From NCBI RefSeq assembly GCF_021026345.1, contig NZ_JAJNCZ010000011.1, positions 1 through 64,000 of the forward strand: a stretch of DNA of 64,000 nucleotides, given 5' to 3'. This document shows positions 1 to 8,476 of the stretch, one piece after another (position 1 is the first letter of the stretch; each line of letters starts with the position of its first letter). This DNA comes from Rhizobium sp. GN54 (GTDB taxonomy: Bacteria > Pseudomonadota > Alphaproteobacteria > Rhizobiales > Rhizobiaceae). Made by a program: the position numbers and the translations under genes. The notes below the pieces were generated by a model. The model searched no databases, was not told the origin of the DNA, and saw only the letters and a list, made by a program, of their open reading frames with translations.

Positions 1-2
1 GC

Positions 3-1001
3 TTGTGCGCCGGTGGGTTCGCGCCGCTGATCAAGATGATCGCAGCACTTCCCGGACAGCATGTCGAAATCACGGATCACGTCGTGATCGACGGCGGTTC
101 CCTTGCCGCATCTGTCGTCCGGAAGACGGACGGGGAGGGCAGGACGATCACGCCATATCCTGGTGGCATCGTGCCATCAGGACATCTCTATCTCTACTCT
201 TCTTTTGCGAGCTCCTATGACTCCCGATACTTCGGGTCGGTCCCCGACAGCGGTCTCCTCGGTCTCGCCCGACCGGTCTTCACCTTCGATCCGTTATCGC
301 GTTTCGGATCTTTGGCGATCTGCCTTGATTGTCCTCGCATCCGTCGCCTGCGGCTCACTCGGCTGGAGCGGCAATGTGCTCGCCTTCCCAGTTACGATGC
401 TCTTCCCGGCGCTCTGGGCGTTGTCGCCGTCACGCGTGATCGCGGCGCTCGTCTCGGCCGGCTATTTCTTGTCCGCCTCTCGCGGTCTACCGCAGGGCGT
501 CGCCAATTTCTATTCAGCCGATCTTGGGCCGGGCTTTCTGCTCTGGTTCGCGGCCTCACTCTCCTTCGTCGTCGTGCATGCGGCTCTCTGGACATGGCAT
601 CCGGGAAGGGGCTACTCGGGAATAGGACGACCGGTGCGTTATCTGGCGGCGGCGGTGCTGACGGGGCTGCCGCCCTTCGGCATCACAGGATGGGCGCATC
701 CGCTGACCGCGGCCGGAGTGCTGTTTCCAGGATGGGGATGGTGGGGTTTGCTCGCAACTGCAGCCGGTCTGCTCGTCATGGTGACGAGATATCGGCCGGC
801 TGCCGCCATTGGTCTCGGAGGCTTATGGCTTTGGTCCACTGCCACTTGGACAGGGCCGACGCTCCCGGAAGGATGGAGGGGCGTCGATCTCGAGTACGGT
901 CAGATGCTCGGTCGCGATGCTTCGCTCGAGTATCATGGTGCCTTGGTCGCAACGGTGCGCAAAGCGGCAGCCGAGGGAAGCCGCGTCGTCGTCCTTCCTG
1001 A
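3..1001 (+). CDS. traF: Conjugal transfer protein TraF, 3' part only, with no stop codon at the expected end
   Basis: This is the C-terminal part of a TraF-type conjugative signal peptidase (S26 family, periplasmic; thought to mature the T-pilin or pilus components). About 97 residues look like TraF and end at about 293 with the typical ending [12 protein letters not shown]. The 5' part lies outside the window. TraF in rhizobial plasmids normally stops close to the start of traB. Here the frame stays open across traB in another frame until a stop at 999-1001, which would add about 235 unrelated residues rich in Arg and Gly. Either the native stop was lost or the sequence has an error. Its position directly before traB and traH fits the traAFBH order. 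Confidence 0.6.
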   Translation: MCAGGFAPLIKMIAALPGQHVEITDHVVIDGGSLAASVVRKTDGEGRTITPYPGGIVPSGHLYLYSSFASSYDSRYFGSVPDSGLLGLARPVFTFDPLSRFGSLAICLDCPRIRRLRLTRLERQCARLPSYDALPGALGVVAVTRDRGARLGRLFLVRLSRSTAGRRQFLFSRSWAGLSALVRGLTLLRRRACGSLDMASGKGLLGNRTTGALSGGGGADGAAALRHHRMGASADRGRSAVSRMGMVGFARNCSRSARHGDEISAGCRHWSRRLMALVHCHLDRADAPGRMEGRRSRVRSDARSRCFARVSWCLGRNGAQSGSRGKPRRRPS

Positions 1002-1479
1002 AAGCGCCCTTGGTTTCTGGACGCCGACGGTCGCTCGCCTCTGGCGGGAGGGACTGAACGGGCGCGACGTCACGGTCGTCGCCGGGGCCGACGTCATCGA
1101 TGTCCACGGCTACGACAACGTTATGGTGGCGGTTCATTCCGGCGCCGCGGACATCCTCTACAAGGAGCGCATGCCGGTTCCGGTTTCCATGTGGCAGCCA
1201 TGGTTGCGATGGACAGGGCAGGGCGGCGGCGCAAAAGCGCACCTGTTCGCGAACCAGGTCGTGGAGGTTGGGACAACGAGGATCGAGCCGCTCATCTGCT
1301 ACGAGCAACTCCTCGTCTGGCCGGTCCTGCAGTCCATGCTGCATTCCCCCGCCGTCATCGTCGCGACGGGTAACGGCTGGTGGACCGCTGGCACTTCGAT
1401 CATTGCGATCCAGAAGGCGAGCGTGACCGCCTGGGCAAAGCTCTTCGACCTGCCCGTCGTTATGGCCTTCAACACATAA
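217..1479 (+). CDS. traB: Conjugal transfer protein TraB (nitrilase-fold membrane protein)
   Basis: This is TraB of the rhizobial traAFBH conjugation operon. It is 420 residues from the ATG at 217, which lies inside the traF frame and suggests translational coupling. The N-terminal half holds several hydrophobic membrane segments (roughly residues 35-200). The C-terminal half carries the nitrilase/apolipoprotein N-acyltransferase-like triad: Glu262 in VLPESALGF, Lys316 in ILYKERMP and Cys361 in PLICYEQ. The family boosts conjugation efficiency, but its reaction is not firmly known. The start is uncertain because traB homologues often begin later, nearer the first membrane segment. traH follows after 13 bases. 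Confidence 0.85.
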   Translation: MTPDTSGRSPTAVSSVSPDRSSPSIRYRVSDLWRSALIVLASVACGSLGWSGNVLAFPVTMLFPALWALSPSRVIAALVSAGYFLSASRGLPQGVANFYSADLGPGFLLWFAASLSFVVVHAALWTWHPGRGYSGIGRPVRYLAAAVLTGLPPFGITGWAHPLTAAGVLFPGWGWWGLLATAAGLLVMVTRYRPAAAIGLGGLWLWSTATWTGPTLPEGWRGVDLEYGQMLGRDASLEYHGALVATVRKAAAEGSRVVVLPESALGFWTPTVARLWREGLNGRDVTVVAGADVIDVHGYDNVMVAVHSGAADILYKERMPVPVSMWQPWLRWTGQGGGAKAHLFANQVVEVGTTRIEPLICYEQLLVWPVLQSMLHSPAVIVATGNGWWTAGTSIIAIQKASVTAWAKLFDLPVVMAFNT

Positions 1480-1492
1480 TGGAGATCACCAG

Positions 1493-2122
1493 ATGGTCGA
1501 TGCTACCCTCATCCAGCAATGCGCCGATCCCGGCCTGAAACCGGCGATCGTCGAAAGGTTCATCGAGCGGGCAGGGTCGCAGGATCCGCTCGCCATTACA
1601 GTAGCGTCCGGAAACCGCATCGTGCTGGTGCCGAAGCCGGCCACGTCCGACGAGGCGATGGAACTGATCCGTCAGCATGTCGGCCGCAACATCGTGCGTG
1701 TCGGCGTCACCCAATATCCGGCGGGTCTTGGCATCATGGAGGCCGGAGCGCTGAGACCTGACCTTGTCGATCCTTGTGAAAATCTCCGCATGGGCACAGC
1801 GCTCTTCGCCAAGGTCTATCGGATCGTCATGAAATGGTATGGCGACCCGACGGCGAAGCAGGTGCTGCCGCAGGTATTCGATGAGGCGATCATCGCCTGG
1901 CAGACGGGGTATTTCGAGGGAATGGCCGTATTCCGAGCGCCGGACCCTGGTGAGGTGAAGGCCCCTGAACCTGGTGGGGACGAGTCCACGATCGACGCGA
2001 TCGACGAGTCCGCAGATTCTGCCGGGGAGGAAGTGAGCGATCCTGTCACGAACGGAGCCCGGAGCGACGATCCCAACAAGGCGGGTATTCGTGTCGATCT
2101 CTCCGAGATCGGTGCCAAATGA
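1493..2122 (+). CDS. traH: Conjugal transfer protein TraH
   Basis: This 209-residue protein matches TraH of Ti/Sym-type plasmids, the last gene of the traAFBH operon. The recognisable core spans about residues 1-145. The tail (about 145-209) is rich in Asp, Glu, Ser and Pro and probably disordered. The start is set by a GGAG Shine-Dalgarno element 8 bases before ATG 1493, just after the traB stop. There is no signal peptide or clear membrane segment, so it is probably cytoplasmic. Its exact role in DNA transfer is unknown. Confidence 0.85.
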   Translation: MVDATLIQQCADPGLKPAIVERFIERAGSQDPLAITVASGNRIVLVPKPATSDEAMELIRQHVGRNIVRVGVTQYPAGLGIMEAGALRPDLVDPCENLRMGTALFAKVYRIVMKWYGDPTAKQVLPQVFDEAIIAWQTGYFEGMAVFRAPDPGEVKAPEPGGDESTIDAIDESADSAGEEVSDPVTNGARSDDPNKAGIRVDLSEIGAK

Positions 2123-2162
2123 CATTGATGCTCGCGAAGGTCACTATGCGACTTACGTGATC

Positions 2163-2180
2163 ATGTGCATGTTTGCACTG
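2163..2180. promoter_or_regulatory. Putative tra box (TraR operator)
   Basis: The 18-base site ATGTGCATGTTTGCACTG matches the Ti-plasmid tra-box consensus ATGTGCAGATCTGCACAT at 13 of 18 positions and keeps both GTGCA/TGCAC half-site cores. It lies 41 bases after traH and about 260 bases before traM. TraR is known to activate traM as negative feedback in Agrobacterium, so control of traM is the natural reading. Confidence 0.65.
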
Positions 2181-2234
2181 GCGAATTCAGCGTCCGCCCT
2201 CTATAAGGGCGGGCAGGGCAGTACGCGCTGCCTC

Positions 2235-2282
2235 GGGGTGTGGAAACCCCTGCTAGCAGTTGATGTCGGCTGTTTCGACATC
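2235..2282. other. Two small stem-loops in the traH-traM spacer
   Basis: GGGGT/ACCCC (2235-2239 with 2246-2250) and GATGTCG/CGACATC (2262-2268 with 2276-2282) can form adjacent hairpins in the 320-base spacer between traH and traM. No T-run follows, so they are not canonical terminators. They may be leader structure of a long traM transcript starting near the tra box. No convincing gene was seen in this spacer. Confidence 0.35.
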
Positions 2283-2442
2283 AGAATCCTCTGACCATTG
2301 TGGCCGGGGGCCTGTGACGTATGTCCAGGTGCCTCGGTACTAAAGGTCTCAGGACTGTCTAGCACAGTTTCCAACCCCCGGCTTGGGATCAGGGATTAAC
2401 GTTTGCGGGGGCGCACCGCGGACATGCCGGAGATTGGATCGA

Positions 2443-2751
2443 ATGACACCGGACGCGCCGACTTCGGAAGACAAACTGGAAATGCGTCCTGTGTACGGGC
2501 TGACGCAGGGTCTGCCCAAGGCTGACCTGGAGAGCTTGACGGTGGATGCTATCCGGACCCATCGGCGTCTGGTCGACAATGCAGACCGGCTGTTTCAGGC
2601 TCTGCCCGACACCTACAAATCCGGTAAGGAGGCGGGCGGCGCGCAGCACCTCACTTACATCCAGTCCTGCATGGAGATGCATGCGCAGATTTATGTGGTG
2701 AACACGCTGGTCACGATCCTCGGCTATATCCCAAAGGTGTCTGTGAACTGA
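2443..2751 (+). CDS. traM: TraR antiactivator TraM
   Basis: This 102-residue cytoplasmic protein matches TraM along its length, with family motifs such as LTQGLPKADLE, DAIRTHRRLV, LFQALPDTYK and a C-terminal ILGYIPKV. TraM binds TraR, blocks DNA binding and so prevents conjugation until the quorum signal is high. The start at 2443 is chosen over an upstream in-frame codon because the family begins here and GGAG lies 9 bases upstream. It converges tail-to-tail with traR, with 3 bases between the stop codons. Confidence 0.92.
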   Translation: MTPDAPTSEDKLEMRPVYGLTQGLPKADLESLTVDAIRTHRRLVDNADRLFQALPDTYKSGKEAGGAQHLTYIQSCMEMHAQIYVVNTLVTILGYIPKVSVN

Positions 2752-2754
2752 AGC

Positions 2755-3459
2755 TCAGATCAGCTTTCGGCGGATAGCGACAGCGGTCAGATGGGTCAGA
2801 GTGTGCACGTCAAACCGCTTCTTTGTTTCGGCGATTTTGACGCGAACGCTGTTATACTTGACGCCCTCGAGGTCCGCTGCCTCCTCCATAGTCTTCCCGA
2901 CAGCTATCCAACTCAGATAGGCCGCCCCTTTGGGATCCAGAGCAGTCGGTTCCTCGATACTCGGGGTCGGATCAGCAAAACTGATGCGGGCGTGGAGTTG
3001 CGCAACTGCGGATGCAGCTTCGACAGGGTCGATCTCGCGGTCCAGGTCGATGGCCGACTTCTCCGAGGCAAGCGTAAACATCGCCATAGTACCGTGTGCG
3101 GCTTTGATAGGCACCGTGACGCCGGAGCGAATTCCGAAATCGGCTGCATGGGCAAAGAACGAGCGTTCCGCTTTGGTCAGCCGTTGATTGTCCTGTTTGA
3201 TGCTCCAAGTGAAGGCTCGCTTCAGGGACTTGGCGCGTCGAATGATGGGGTCGATCGCAAGATAGCCTCGCGTGAAATAGTCGGATTGAAACTCACGACG
3301 ATAGTTCGAGATCGCGAGTGAGCGCCCTGGTTGGATGTTCAGATAGGCATAGCCTGTAAAGCCGATCTGTTCGGTAAAGGTTGCCAGCCCGTCCTTCAAG
3401 ATGCTTTCGTCGCCAGGAATGGCGGCGAGATCGGTCAGCTTGTCCAGCCAGTGTCGCAT
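2755..3459 (-). CDS. traR: LuxR-family quorum-sensing activator TraR
   Basis: This 234-residue protein aligns end to end with Agrobacterium TraR. Residues 1-165 form the acyl-homoserine-lactone pocket and 175-234 the LuxR helix-turn-helix ([20 protein letters not shown]). Pocket residues Tyr61, Asp70 and Trp85 are present, but position 57 is Phe where Agrobacterium TraR has Trp57, which contacts the lactone carbonyl. AAGGA 8 bases before the ATG supports the start. With signal bound, TraR activates tra operons through tra boxes. No traI synthase lies in this window. Confidence 0.93.
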   Translation of the reverse strand: MRHWLDKLTDLAAIPGDESILKDGLATFTEQIGFTGYAYLNIQPGRSLAISNYRREFQSDYFTRGYLAIDPIIRRAKSLKRAFTWSIKQDNQRLTKAERSFFAHAADFGIRSGVTVPIKAAHGTMAMFTLASEKSAIDLDREIDPVEAASAVAQLHARISFADPTPSIEEPTALDPKGAAYLSWIAVGKTMEEAADLEGVKYNSVRVKIAETKKRFDVHTLTHLTAVAIRRKLI

Positions 3460-3532
3460 TTTAAATTCCTTGTAGAGCGTCAGTTGGAACAGATCATGTG
3501 ATCCCTTTAACTAAACTACCATGAATGCAACC

Positions 3533-4033
3533 TTAGATTGCATAACCTGAATTATGGAACCTCGCTGACCGTGCTGCCTGGGCAGAACCAGAGAACCCAT
3601 GCCCAAACGCGACACAAAGCGCTCGGGCCCGAAGACGGCGAGCATTGGGTGCGATAAGGCTCAGCGTTGCACCGCTGTGGCTGGAGGAAAAATAGTAGCT
3701 GGGAAGTGCTTCAAGCGCGCCCATCACCGGTTTCGCACCCGCGAGGAAAGCCTGCCGCCGCCCCCGATCGAGGCGACCATAAGCGTCGGATTGCCCTCCC
3801 ACACCTTGGCGCCTCTGCCAGCACGGCATCAACCGATCAATACCGACCCTGCGCAGGCAATGATAAGTCTCCGAGCGCATCCGGGCCGGGTTCCACCACG
3901 AGAGCGAGCGGCCGGAAGCGCCATTGGCCTGCGGACCGTCATTGAGTATGGTGACGCCTATGCTGCGTCGTGCGAGTTGGACGCCGGTGGAAACGCCGAT
4001 GATGACGGCCGAAGAAAGGATGGTTTCAGCCAT
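3533..4033 (-). pseudogene. Broken FAD-dependent oxidoreductase (DAO family) remnant
   Basis: The start reads like a DAO-family amine or opine oxidase: VIIG...GVSTGVQLARR followed by GASGRSLSWWNPARMRSETYHCLRRVGIDR. The dinucleotide motif has lost its central glycines. After about residue 68 the frame becomes nonsense, and only a possible C-terminal SSHSGATLSL patch remains. At about 500 bases it is less than half the normal gene. It follows the ABC importer at 4078-6483 by 44 bases and was probably its oxidase partner. It sits beside traR, marking the edge between conjugation genes and cargo. Confidence 0.7.
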
Positions 4034-4077
4034 TGGAATGTGTTTCTATCGATCGAGCATGCGGTTGGCGCCAGTCA

Positions 4078-5610
4078 TCAAATTACTTGCGCAAGAAACT
4101 GCCGCAAACGTTCGCTGGCCGGCGCCTCGAATATCTGTGATGGCGCCCCAACTTCGATTATCCGCCCCTCATCCATGTAGACGACTTGATCTGCGACTTG
4201 ACGCGCGAAATTCATCTCATGCGTGACGATAACCATCGTCATACCTTTCTCCGCAAGGGAGGCCATGAGGTTGAGAATACCCTTCACGAGCTCGGGATCG
4301 AGCGCGCTGGTAACTTCATCGAAAAGCATAACCTCAGGCGTCATAGCTAGGGCTCTCGCGATTGCTACCCGCTGCTGTTGTCCACCGGACAAGTCACGAG
4401 GTCGGTGACCCAAGCGATTCTGGAGCCCAACCTCGGTCAGGCGTTCTGCGGCAATCCTCCGTGCCTCTTCGCGAGGCATGCCCTTGACCTTCTCGGGTGC
4501 AAGCGCAACATTCTCGAGAGCGGTGTGGTCGGGGAATAAGTTAAAATTTTGAAAAACCATTCCCACGCGCGCCCGCAATTCTTCCGGGCTTATCTGGTGT
4601 ACATCTATGCCATCGAGCTCAATTACACCCGCGCGGGGTTCGGCTAACCTGTTGAGGCAACGAAGGAGCGTTGACTTCCCGGAGCCGGACGCGCCGATAA
4701 GGCACGTTACCGTTCCCGGTTTGATAGTTAAGTTCACATCGCTCAAAGCCCTATAGTCGCCATAGTAGACGTCGAGTCCGCGAATCTCGATTCCCCCGTA
4801 GCCAGAATACCCTCCAGTAAGATCAGCTGCGGGCACGGTCTCTGAAGCCGCTTTGAACTGCTCTAACTCGACCGCTTCCTGAAGACCGCTTTGGGGCTCA
4901 TTTGTCGGTTTTCGAAGCCGAAAGCTTGAGTCGATTACATTTACGAGATGCGTTAGCGGGACGGTTATCGCCATGTATATGAAGCCCGCTAGCACCAACG
5001 GCGACAAATTCCCCGTGTTGATGGCAAAGTCTTGTCCAATAAGAAAAACCTCTCTTTCTGAAGGCAGCAAGCCGAGAAGGTAAACTAGACTAGAGTCTTT
5101 GACGTTGCCGATGAACTGATTGACCAGTGCAGGAAGGACCCGCCGCACACCTTGGGGAACAATGATAAGCCGCATCGCTTGCGAGTGTCTCATACTGAGA
5201 GCACGGCAGGCCTCCATTTGCCCGCGCTCCACGCTGAGGATCCCTGCCCTGAAGATCTCGCCGATGTAGGCTCCGCTGATCAGACTGAGCGCAAGGATTG
5301 CTAGAGGATATGGCGACATGCCAAAAACTGGACGGGCAAGCGTCGCAAGTCCCTGTCCCACGATGAGGATTGTCACGATCGCCGGCATTCCACGAAACAT
5401 ATCAGTGTAGATTCGAGCGATATAGCGCGGGAGCTTAAAGGGGGAGACGCCTAGAATAGCGAGTACAATGCCAATGGCAGTCCCGATAAGCGTAGACAAG
5501 AAAGACAACAACAACGTATTTTTCAGCCCAACCAAAAGCATTTGGGGAAGCGTCGCGGCCATAGCCTCTAAGTCAAAGAATGTGCGCGTGAAGGTTTCAA
5601 ACCATCCCAT
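4078..5610 (-). CDS. Polar amino-acid ABC importer, permease fused to ATPase
   Basis: This 510-residue protein joins a HisM/GlnP-type permease (about residues 15-250, with the EAA loop GQMEACRALSM) to a GlnQ-type ATPase (about 275-510). The ATPase has Walker A GASGSGKST, the Q-loop FQNFNLFP, signature LSGGQQQR and Walker B VMLFDEVTSALD, with Val where Pro is usual after the catalytic Glu. Most family members use two separate proteins. The ATG at 5610 is chosen because GGAG lies 8 bases upstream; in-frame alternatives at 5616 and GTG 5652 have poorer sites. The binding protein at 5671-6483 is directly upstream, completing an inner-membrane importer. Confidence 0.88.
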   Translation of the reverse strand: MGWFETFTRTFFDLEAMAATLPQMLLVGLKNTLLLSFLSTLIGTAIGIVLAILGVSPFKLPRYIARIYTDMFRGMPAIVTILIVGQGLATLARPVFGMSPYPLAILALSLISGAYIGEIFRAGILSVERGQMEACRALSMRHSQAMRLIIVPQGVRRVLPALVNQFIGNVKDSSLVYLLGLLPSEREVFLIGQDFAINTGNLSPLVLAGFIYMAITVPLTHLVNVIDSSFRLRKPTNEPQSGLQEAVELEQFKAASETVPAADLTGGYSGYGGIEIRGLDVYYGDYRALSDVNLTIKPGTVTCLIGASGSGKSTLLRCLNRLAEPRAGVIELDGIDVHQISPEELRARVGMVFQNFNLFPDHTALENVALAPEKVKGMPREEARRIAAERLTEVGLQNRLGHRPRDLSGGQQQRVAIARALAMTPEVMLFDEVTSALDPELVKGILNLMASLAEKGMTMVIVTHEMNFARQVADQVVYMDEGRIIEVGAPSQIFEAPASERLRQFLAQVI

Positions 5611-5670
5611 ATTCATGGCTCCAGACAAACGGGAAGAGAGGCTCGCTTGCACGCGGGCCTCGGCTTTTTT

Positions 5671-6483
5671 TTACCTGTTGGGGAGGTATTGCTCGGGCAT
5701 AGGCACACCGGGGAGCCATTTCTCGTACAGCCGTTGCCAAACGCCTTCAGCCATAGATTCCTTGATTGCCTTGTCAAGCGCGGCTTTTAGAGCGACATTG
5801 CCTCTCTTTATGGCAAAGCCAGCCGGCGCGTCGGAAGAGGAAATATTGATCGTCATTTTGAGCTGAGGATACTGTTTGAGGAAAAGAAGACCTCCTTCGT
5901 AATCGAGAAAATAGCCCGAAATGCTACCGTTAACGAGCGCGACGACAGCAGCGTTGTTGCTTGGAAAGCGAACGATCTCACTGTTCTTGAAATTCTTGGC
6001 CGCATAAGTTTCCTGAATAGAACCCTGCAGGACGCCGATCCGCTTTCCGGCAAGGTCTTTAGGGGTCTTAATTGACTCGTCGGGCGTCATGATCGACATG
6101 AACCCGGCCAGATACCCGGTACTAAAATCAACCGTCTTCAAACGTTCAGGGGTCGTCCCGATCGCGGCAAATGCGACATCAAAACGTCCATTCGCGACAG
6201 ACGGAAGTAGCGCCGTGAAGTCCTGAGCTGTAACAACTACTTGGCCTTCGTCGAAGCCCATCCGCTTGGCCAGATCGTTGAAGTAGTCGATTTCAAAGCC
6301 AACGAAGTTTCCTTCACCGTCTATGAAACTGTAGGGCCGGCCGTCGCTGATCGTTCCGACGTGGAGCTTTCCGGGCTCAATCAATCCCAAGGGGTTGTCC
6401 TCCGCCCCTGCAGCGGAAACGGCGGCGGAGAAAATTGCGGCAGAAACAACTAGTCCAATTGCCTTTTTCAGTGCGTGAATCAT
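5671..6483 (-). CDS. Periplasmic amino-acid-type solute-binding protein (SBP family 3)
   Basis: This 270-residue family 3 binding protein has a signal peptide (Lys-rich start, hydrophobic residues 9-24, cleavage near AAGAED). The mature part has typical family motifs: GKLHVGTISDGRPYSFID, GFEIDYFNDLAKRMGF, FDVAFAAIGTTPER and LAGKRIGVLQGS. It delivers an amino acid or related compound to the fused permease-ATPase downstream. The exact ligand cannot be read from the sequence. It is the first gene of its operon, and a 15-bp inverted repeat lies 48 bases upstream. Confidence 0.88.
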   Translation of the reverse strand: MIHALKKAIGLVVSAAIFSAAVSAAGAEDNPLGLIEPGKLHVGTISDGRPYSFIDGEGNFVGFEIDYFNDLAKRMGFDEGQVVVTAQDFTALLPSVANGRFDVAFAAIGTTPERLKTVDFSTGYLAGFMSIMTPDESIKTPKDLAGKRIGVLQGSIQETYAAKNFKNSEIVRFPSNNAAVVALVNGSISGYFLDYEGGLLFLKQYPQLKMTINISSSDAPAGFAIKRGNVALKAALDKAIKESMAEGVWQRLYEKWLPGVPMPEQYLPNR

Positions 6484-6530
6484 ATGTTTTCTCTTTCGGT
6501 TAAGTTCACCCTCTTACTCACCGACGGGAG

Positions 6531-6569
6531 ATTGATACCGGTCTCACCTCGGAAGAGACCGGTATCAAT
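6531..6569. promoter_or_regulatory. Perfect 15-bp inverted repeat upstream of the binding-protein gene
   Basis: ATTGATACCGGTCTC at 6531-6545 is repeated exactly inverted at 6555-6569 with a 9-base spacer. It ends 48 bases upstream of the ATG at 6483. The position suggests an operator or a leader hairpin for the 4078-6483 operon. No regulator gene is adjacent. It could also be a leftover end of the degraded insertion sequence next to it. Confidence 0.55.
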
Positions 6570-6609
6570 CCTCCATTATTGATGTTTGTCAAGCCGTCAT
6601 TTCATGAGA

Positions 6610-7035
6610 ATGATCGGCAAAATTTTCACTTGTTCAAACCATCCTTCACTTGCCGCTCTTAATCGGAGCCAGGCCTCATATAACGTGCCTTCGACGGAGC
6701 GGTGGTCGGTGGACAACAGGCTCTTGACCTTGGGTTGGTCTAAGAATCGCAGCCAGGAACTTCTTGGCGATGTCGCCTGCGAGCAGTTGATCTCGGTCTT
6801 CTAAATCGCCGAATGGTCCGCGCCGCATGTCGATACCAATGCCGACGAACCAGCGGAACAAAGGGCATAATCTGACGCTCTATCAGCAGCGGTGCAGAGC
6901 GGAAGGAATATATGGCTTGCAGCTTGGCCGGCAGTAGCTTCTCTGGCGCGATCGGCGGCGACCGATTGGCGAAAAGATCGCCAAAAATTTCCTTTCCAGA
7001 GCAGCAAGCGCGTCGTTCTCGATCAGCTGGATCGA
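6610..7035 (-). pseudogene. Degenerate IS5-type transposase remnant, several frameshifts
   Basis: Three minus-strand frames together read like the N-terminal third of an IS5-family transposase. SIQLIENDALAALERKFLAIFSPIGR (near 7035-6955) continues after a frameshift as PPIAPEKLLPAKLQAIYSFRS (near 6955-6865). It then continues as RWFVGIGID and AKKFLAA (near 6861-6740), and after another shift as VKSLLSTDHRSVEGT and LYEAW (near 6735-6670). The DDE catalytic part is absent. It begins just past the aldehyde dehydrogenase stop and ends before the SBP promoter, so an old insertion separates these two units. Confidence 0.72.
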
Positions 7036-7048
7036 CCGCACACGATGA

Positions 7049-8476
7049 TCACACCGGCTGATGGATGGTTTTGATTTCGAGAAAATCCTCCAGCCCAAAG
7101 ATGCCCCCCTCGCGGCCATTGCCGGATTGCTTGAAGCCACCGAAGGGGCTGCCGTAGCGGTGTGGGCCACCATTGATGTGCACCATCCCAGCGCGAATGC
7201 GGGCGGCGACGCGCTCGGCGCGTCCCGGATTGCCCGTTTGCACATAGGCGGCAAGGCCATAGGGGGTGTCGTTAGCAATCGCAATCGCTTCCTCTTCCGT
7301 GTCGAAGGGAATGATTGAGAGAACCGGGCCGAACACTTCCTCGCGGGCAATCCGCATCTCGTTGTTGACGTCGGCGAAGATCGTCGGCTTCACGAAATAG
7401 CCCGTTTCAAAACCCTCCGGCTTGCCTGGCCCGCCGACAATGAGGCGCGCCCCTTCGGCAACGCCCGCCTCGATTAGCGCCTGAACGCGGCCGAACTGGA
7501 TATGCGAAACGAGCGGGCCAATGTGCTCGCCTTCCTCCTCGGGATTGCCAACCTTGGTCGCCTTGCCGATGCGCTCGGCGATCTCGACCACCTTGTCGTA
7601 TACCGACCGTTCGACAAGCATGCGCGTCGGCGCATCGCAGGATTGGCCGGAATTGTTGAAGCATTCGCGTATGCTGCCGGCCACGCGATCCTCTAAGTCC
7701 GCATCTGCGAAGACGAGGTTCGGCGATTTGCCGCCGAGTTCCAGCGTCACTCGCTTGACCGTATCTGCAGCATCTTTGCTCACGGCAATGCCGGCGCGGG
7801 TGGAGCCGGTGAAGGACATCATATCGATATCTTTATGCTTGGAGAGTGCCGCCCCGCATTCGAATCCGTCACCGTTGACGAGGTTGAACGAGCCCGCCGG
7901 GAAGCCCGATTCATGCACCATTTCCGCATAAAGCAGCGCATTCAATGGAGTGAATTCGCTCGGCTTCAAAACGCAGGTCGAACCGGTCGCCAGCGCCGGC
8001 ACCACCTTCAGTGCAATCTGGTTGATCGGCCAGTTCCAGGGCGTGATTAGGCCGCAGACGCCAATCGGCTCGCGCAGGAGCACGTCGCCGTTCGGCAGCC
8101 GGTCGCGGGTCTTCAGACGCTTCAACGCGTCGATGAAGCCCTGGAGGTGGCCGACGCCGACATCGGCCTGCTGTTCGCGCGTCATGGTCTTCGGCGCGCC
8201 GAGTTCCATGGTGATCGTGTCGACCATCTCATCGTAGCGGCGCTTGTAGACGGTGAGCAGTTTTTCGAGCAGCGCCAGCCGCTCCTCGACGCTTGTTTGG
8301 CTGTAGGTTACAAAGGCCCTCTTGGCGGCGGCAACTGCGCGGCCGATATCCTCGGCCGTGCCCATGGAAATCACCGCGATTGGCTTCTCCGTCGCCGGAT
8401 TGATTACCTCGAGGTCATTGGGCTTAAGAGGCGCCACCCACTGGCCGTCGATGTAGAATTTACGTTGATTGCGCAT
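7049..8476 (-). CDS. NAD(P)-dependent aldehyde dehydrogenase
   Basis: This 475-residue cytoplasmic aldehyde dehydrogenase oxidises an aldehyde to the acid. Catalytic Cys is in [13 protein letters not shown], the general-base Glu in LELGGKSP, the oxyanion Asn in TPWNWPIN, and FTGSTRAG marks the cofactor-binding region. The ATG at 8476 has GGAG 6 bases upstream and overlaps the end of the ABC ATPase gene by 17 bases. It is the last gene of the operon SBP-permease-ATPase-ALDH that begins with the aminotransferase at 12.2 kb. It probably oxidises an aldehyde made from the imported amino compound; the substrate is not known. Confidence 0.92.
   Translation of the reverse strand: MRNQRKFYIDGQWVAPLKPNDLEVINPATEKPIAVISMGTAEDIGRAVAAAKRAFVTYSQTSVEERLALLEKLLTVYKRRYDEMVDTITMELGAPKTMTREQQADVGVGHLQGFIDALKRLKTRDRLPNGDVLLREPIGVCGLITPWNWPINQIALKVVPALATGSTCVLKPSEFTPLNALLYAEMVHESGFPAGSFNLVNGDGFECGAALSKHKDIDMMSFTGSTRAGIAVSKDAADTVKRVTLELGGKSPNLVFADADLEDRVAGSIRECFNNSGQSCDAPTRMLVERSVYDKVVEIAERIGKATKVGNPEEEGEHIGPLVSHIQFGRVQALIEAGVAEGARLIVGGPGKPEGFETGYFVKPTIFADVNNEMRIAREEVFGPVLSIIPFDTEEEAIAIANDTPYGLAAYVQTGNPGRAERVAARIRAGMVHINGGPHRYGSPFGGFKQSGNGREGGIFGLEDFLEIKTIHQPV

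Noticed and set aside
2091-2294. 67-codon frame in the traH-traM spacer
   Set aside because: It covers the tra box and both hairpins, has a poor start and no family; more likely regulatory DNA.
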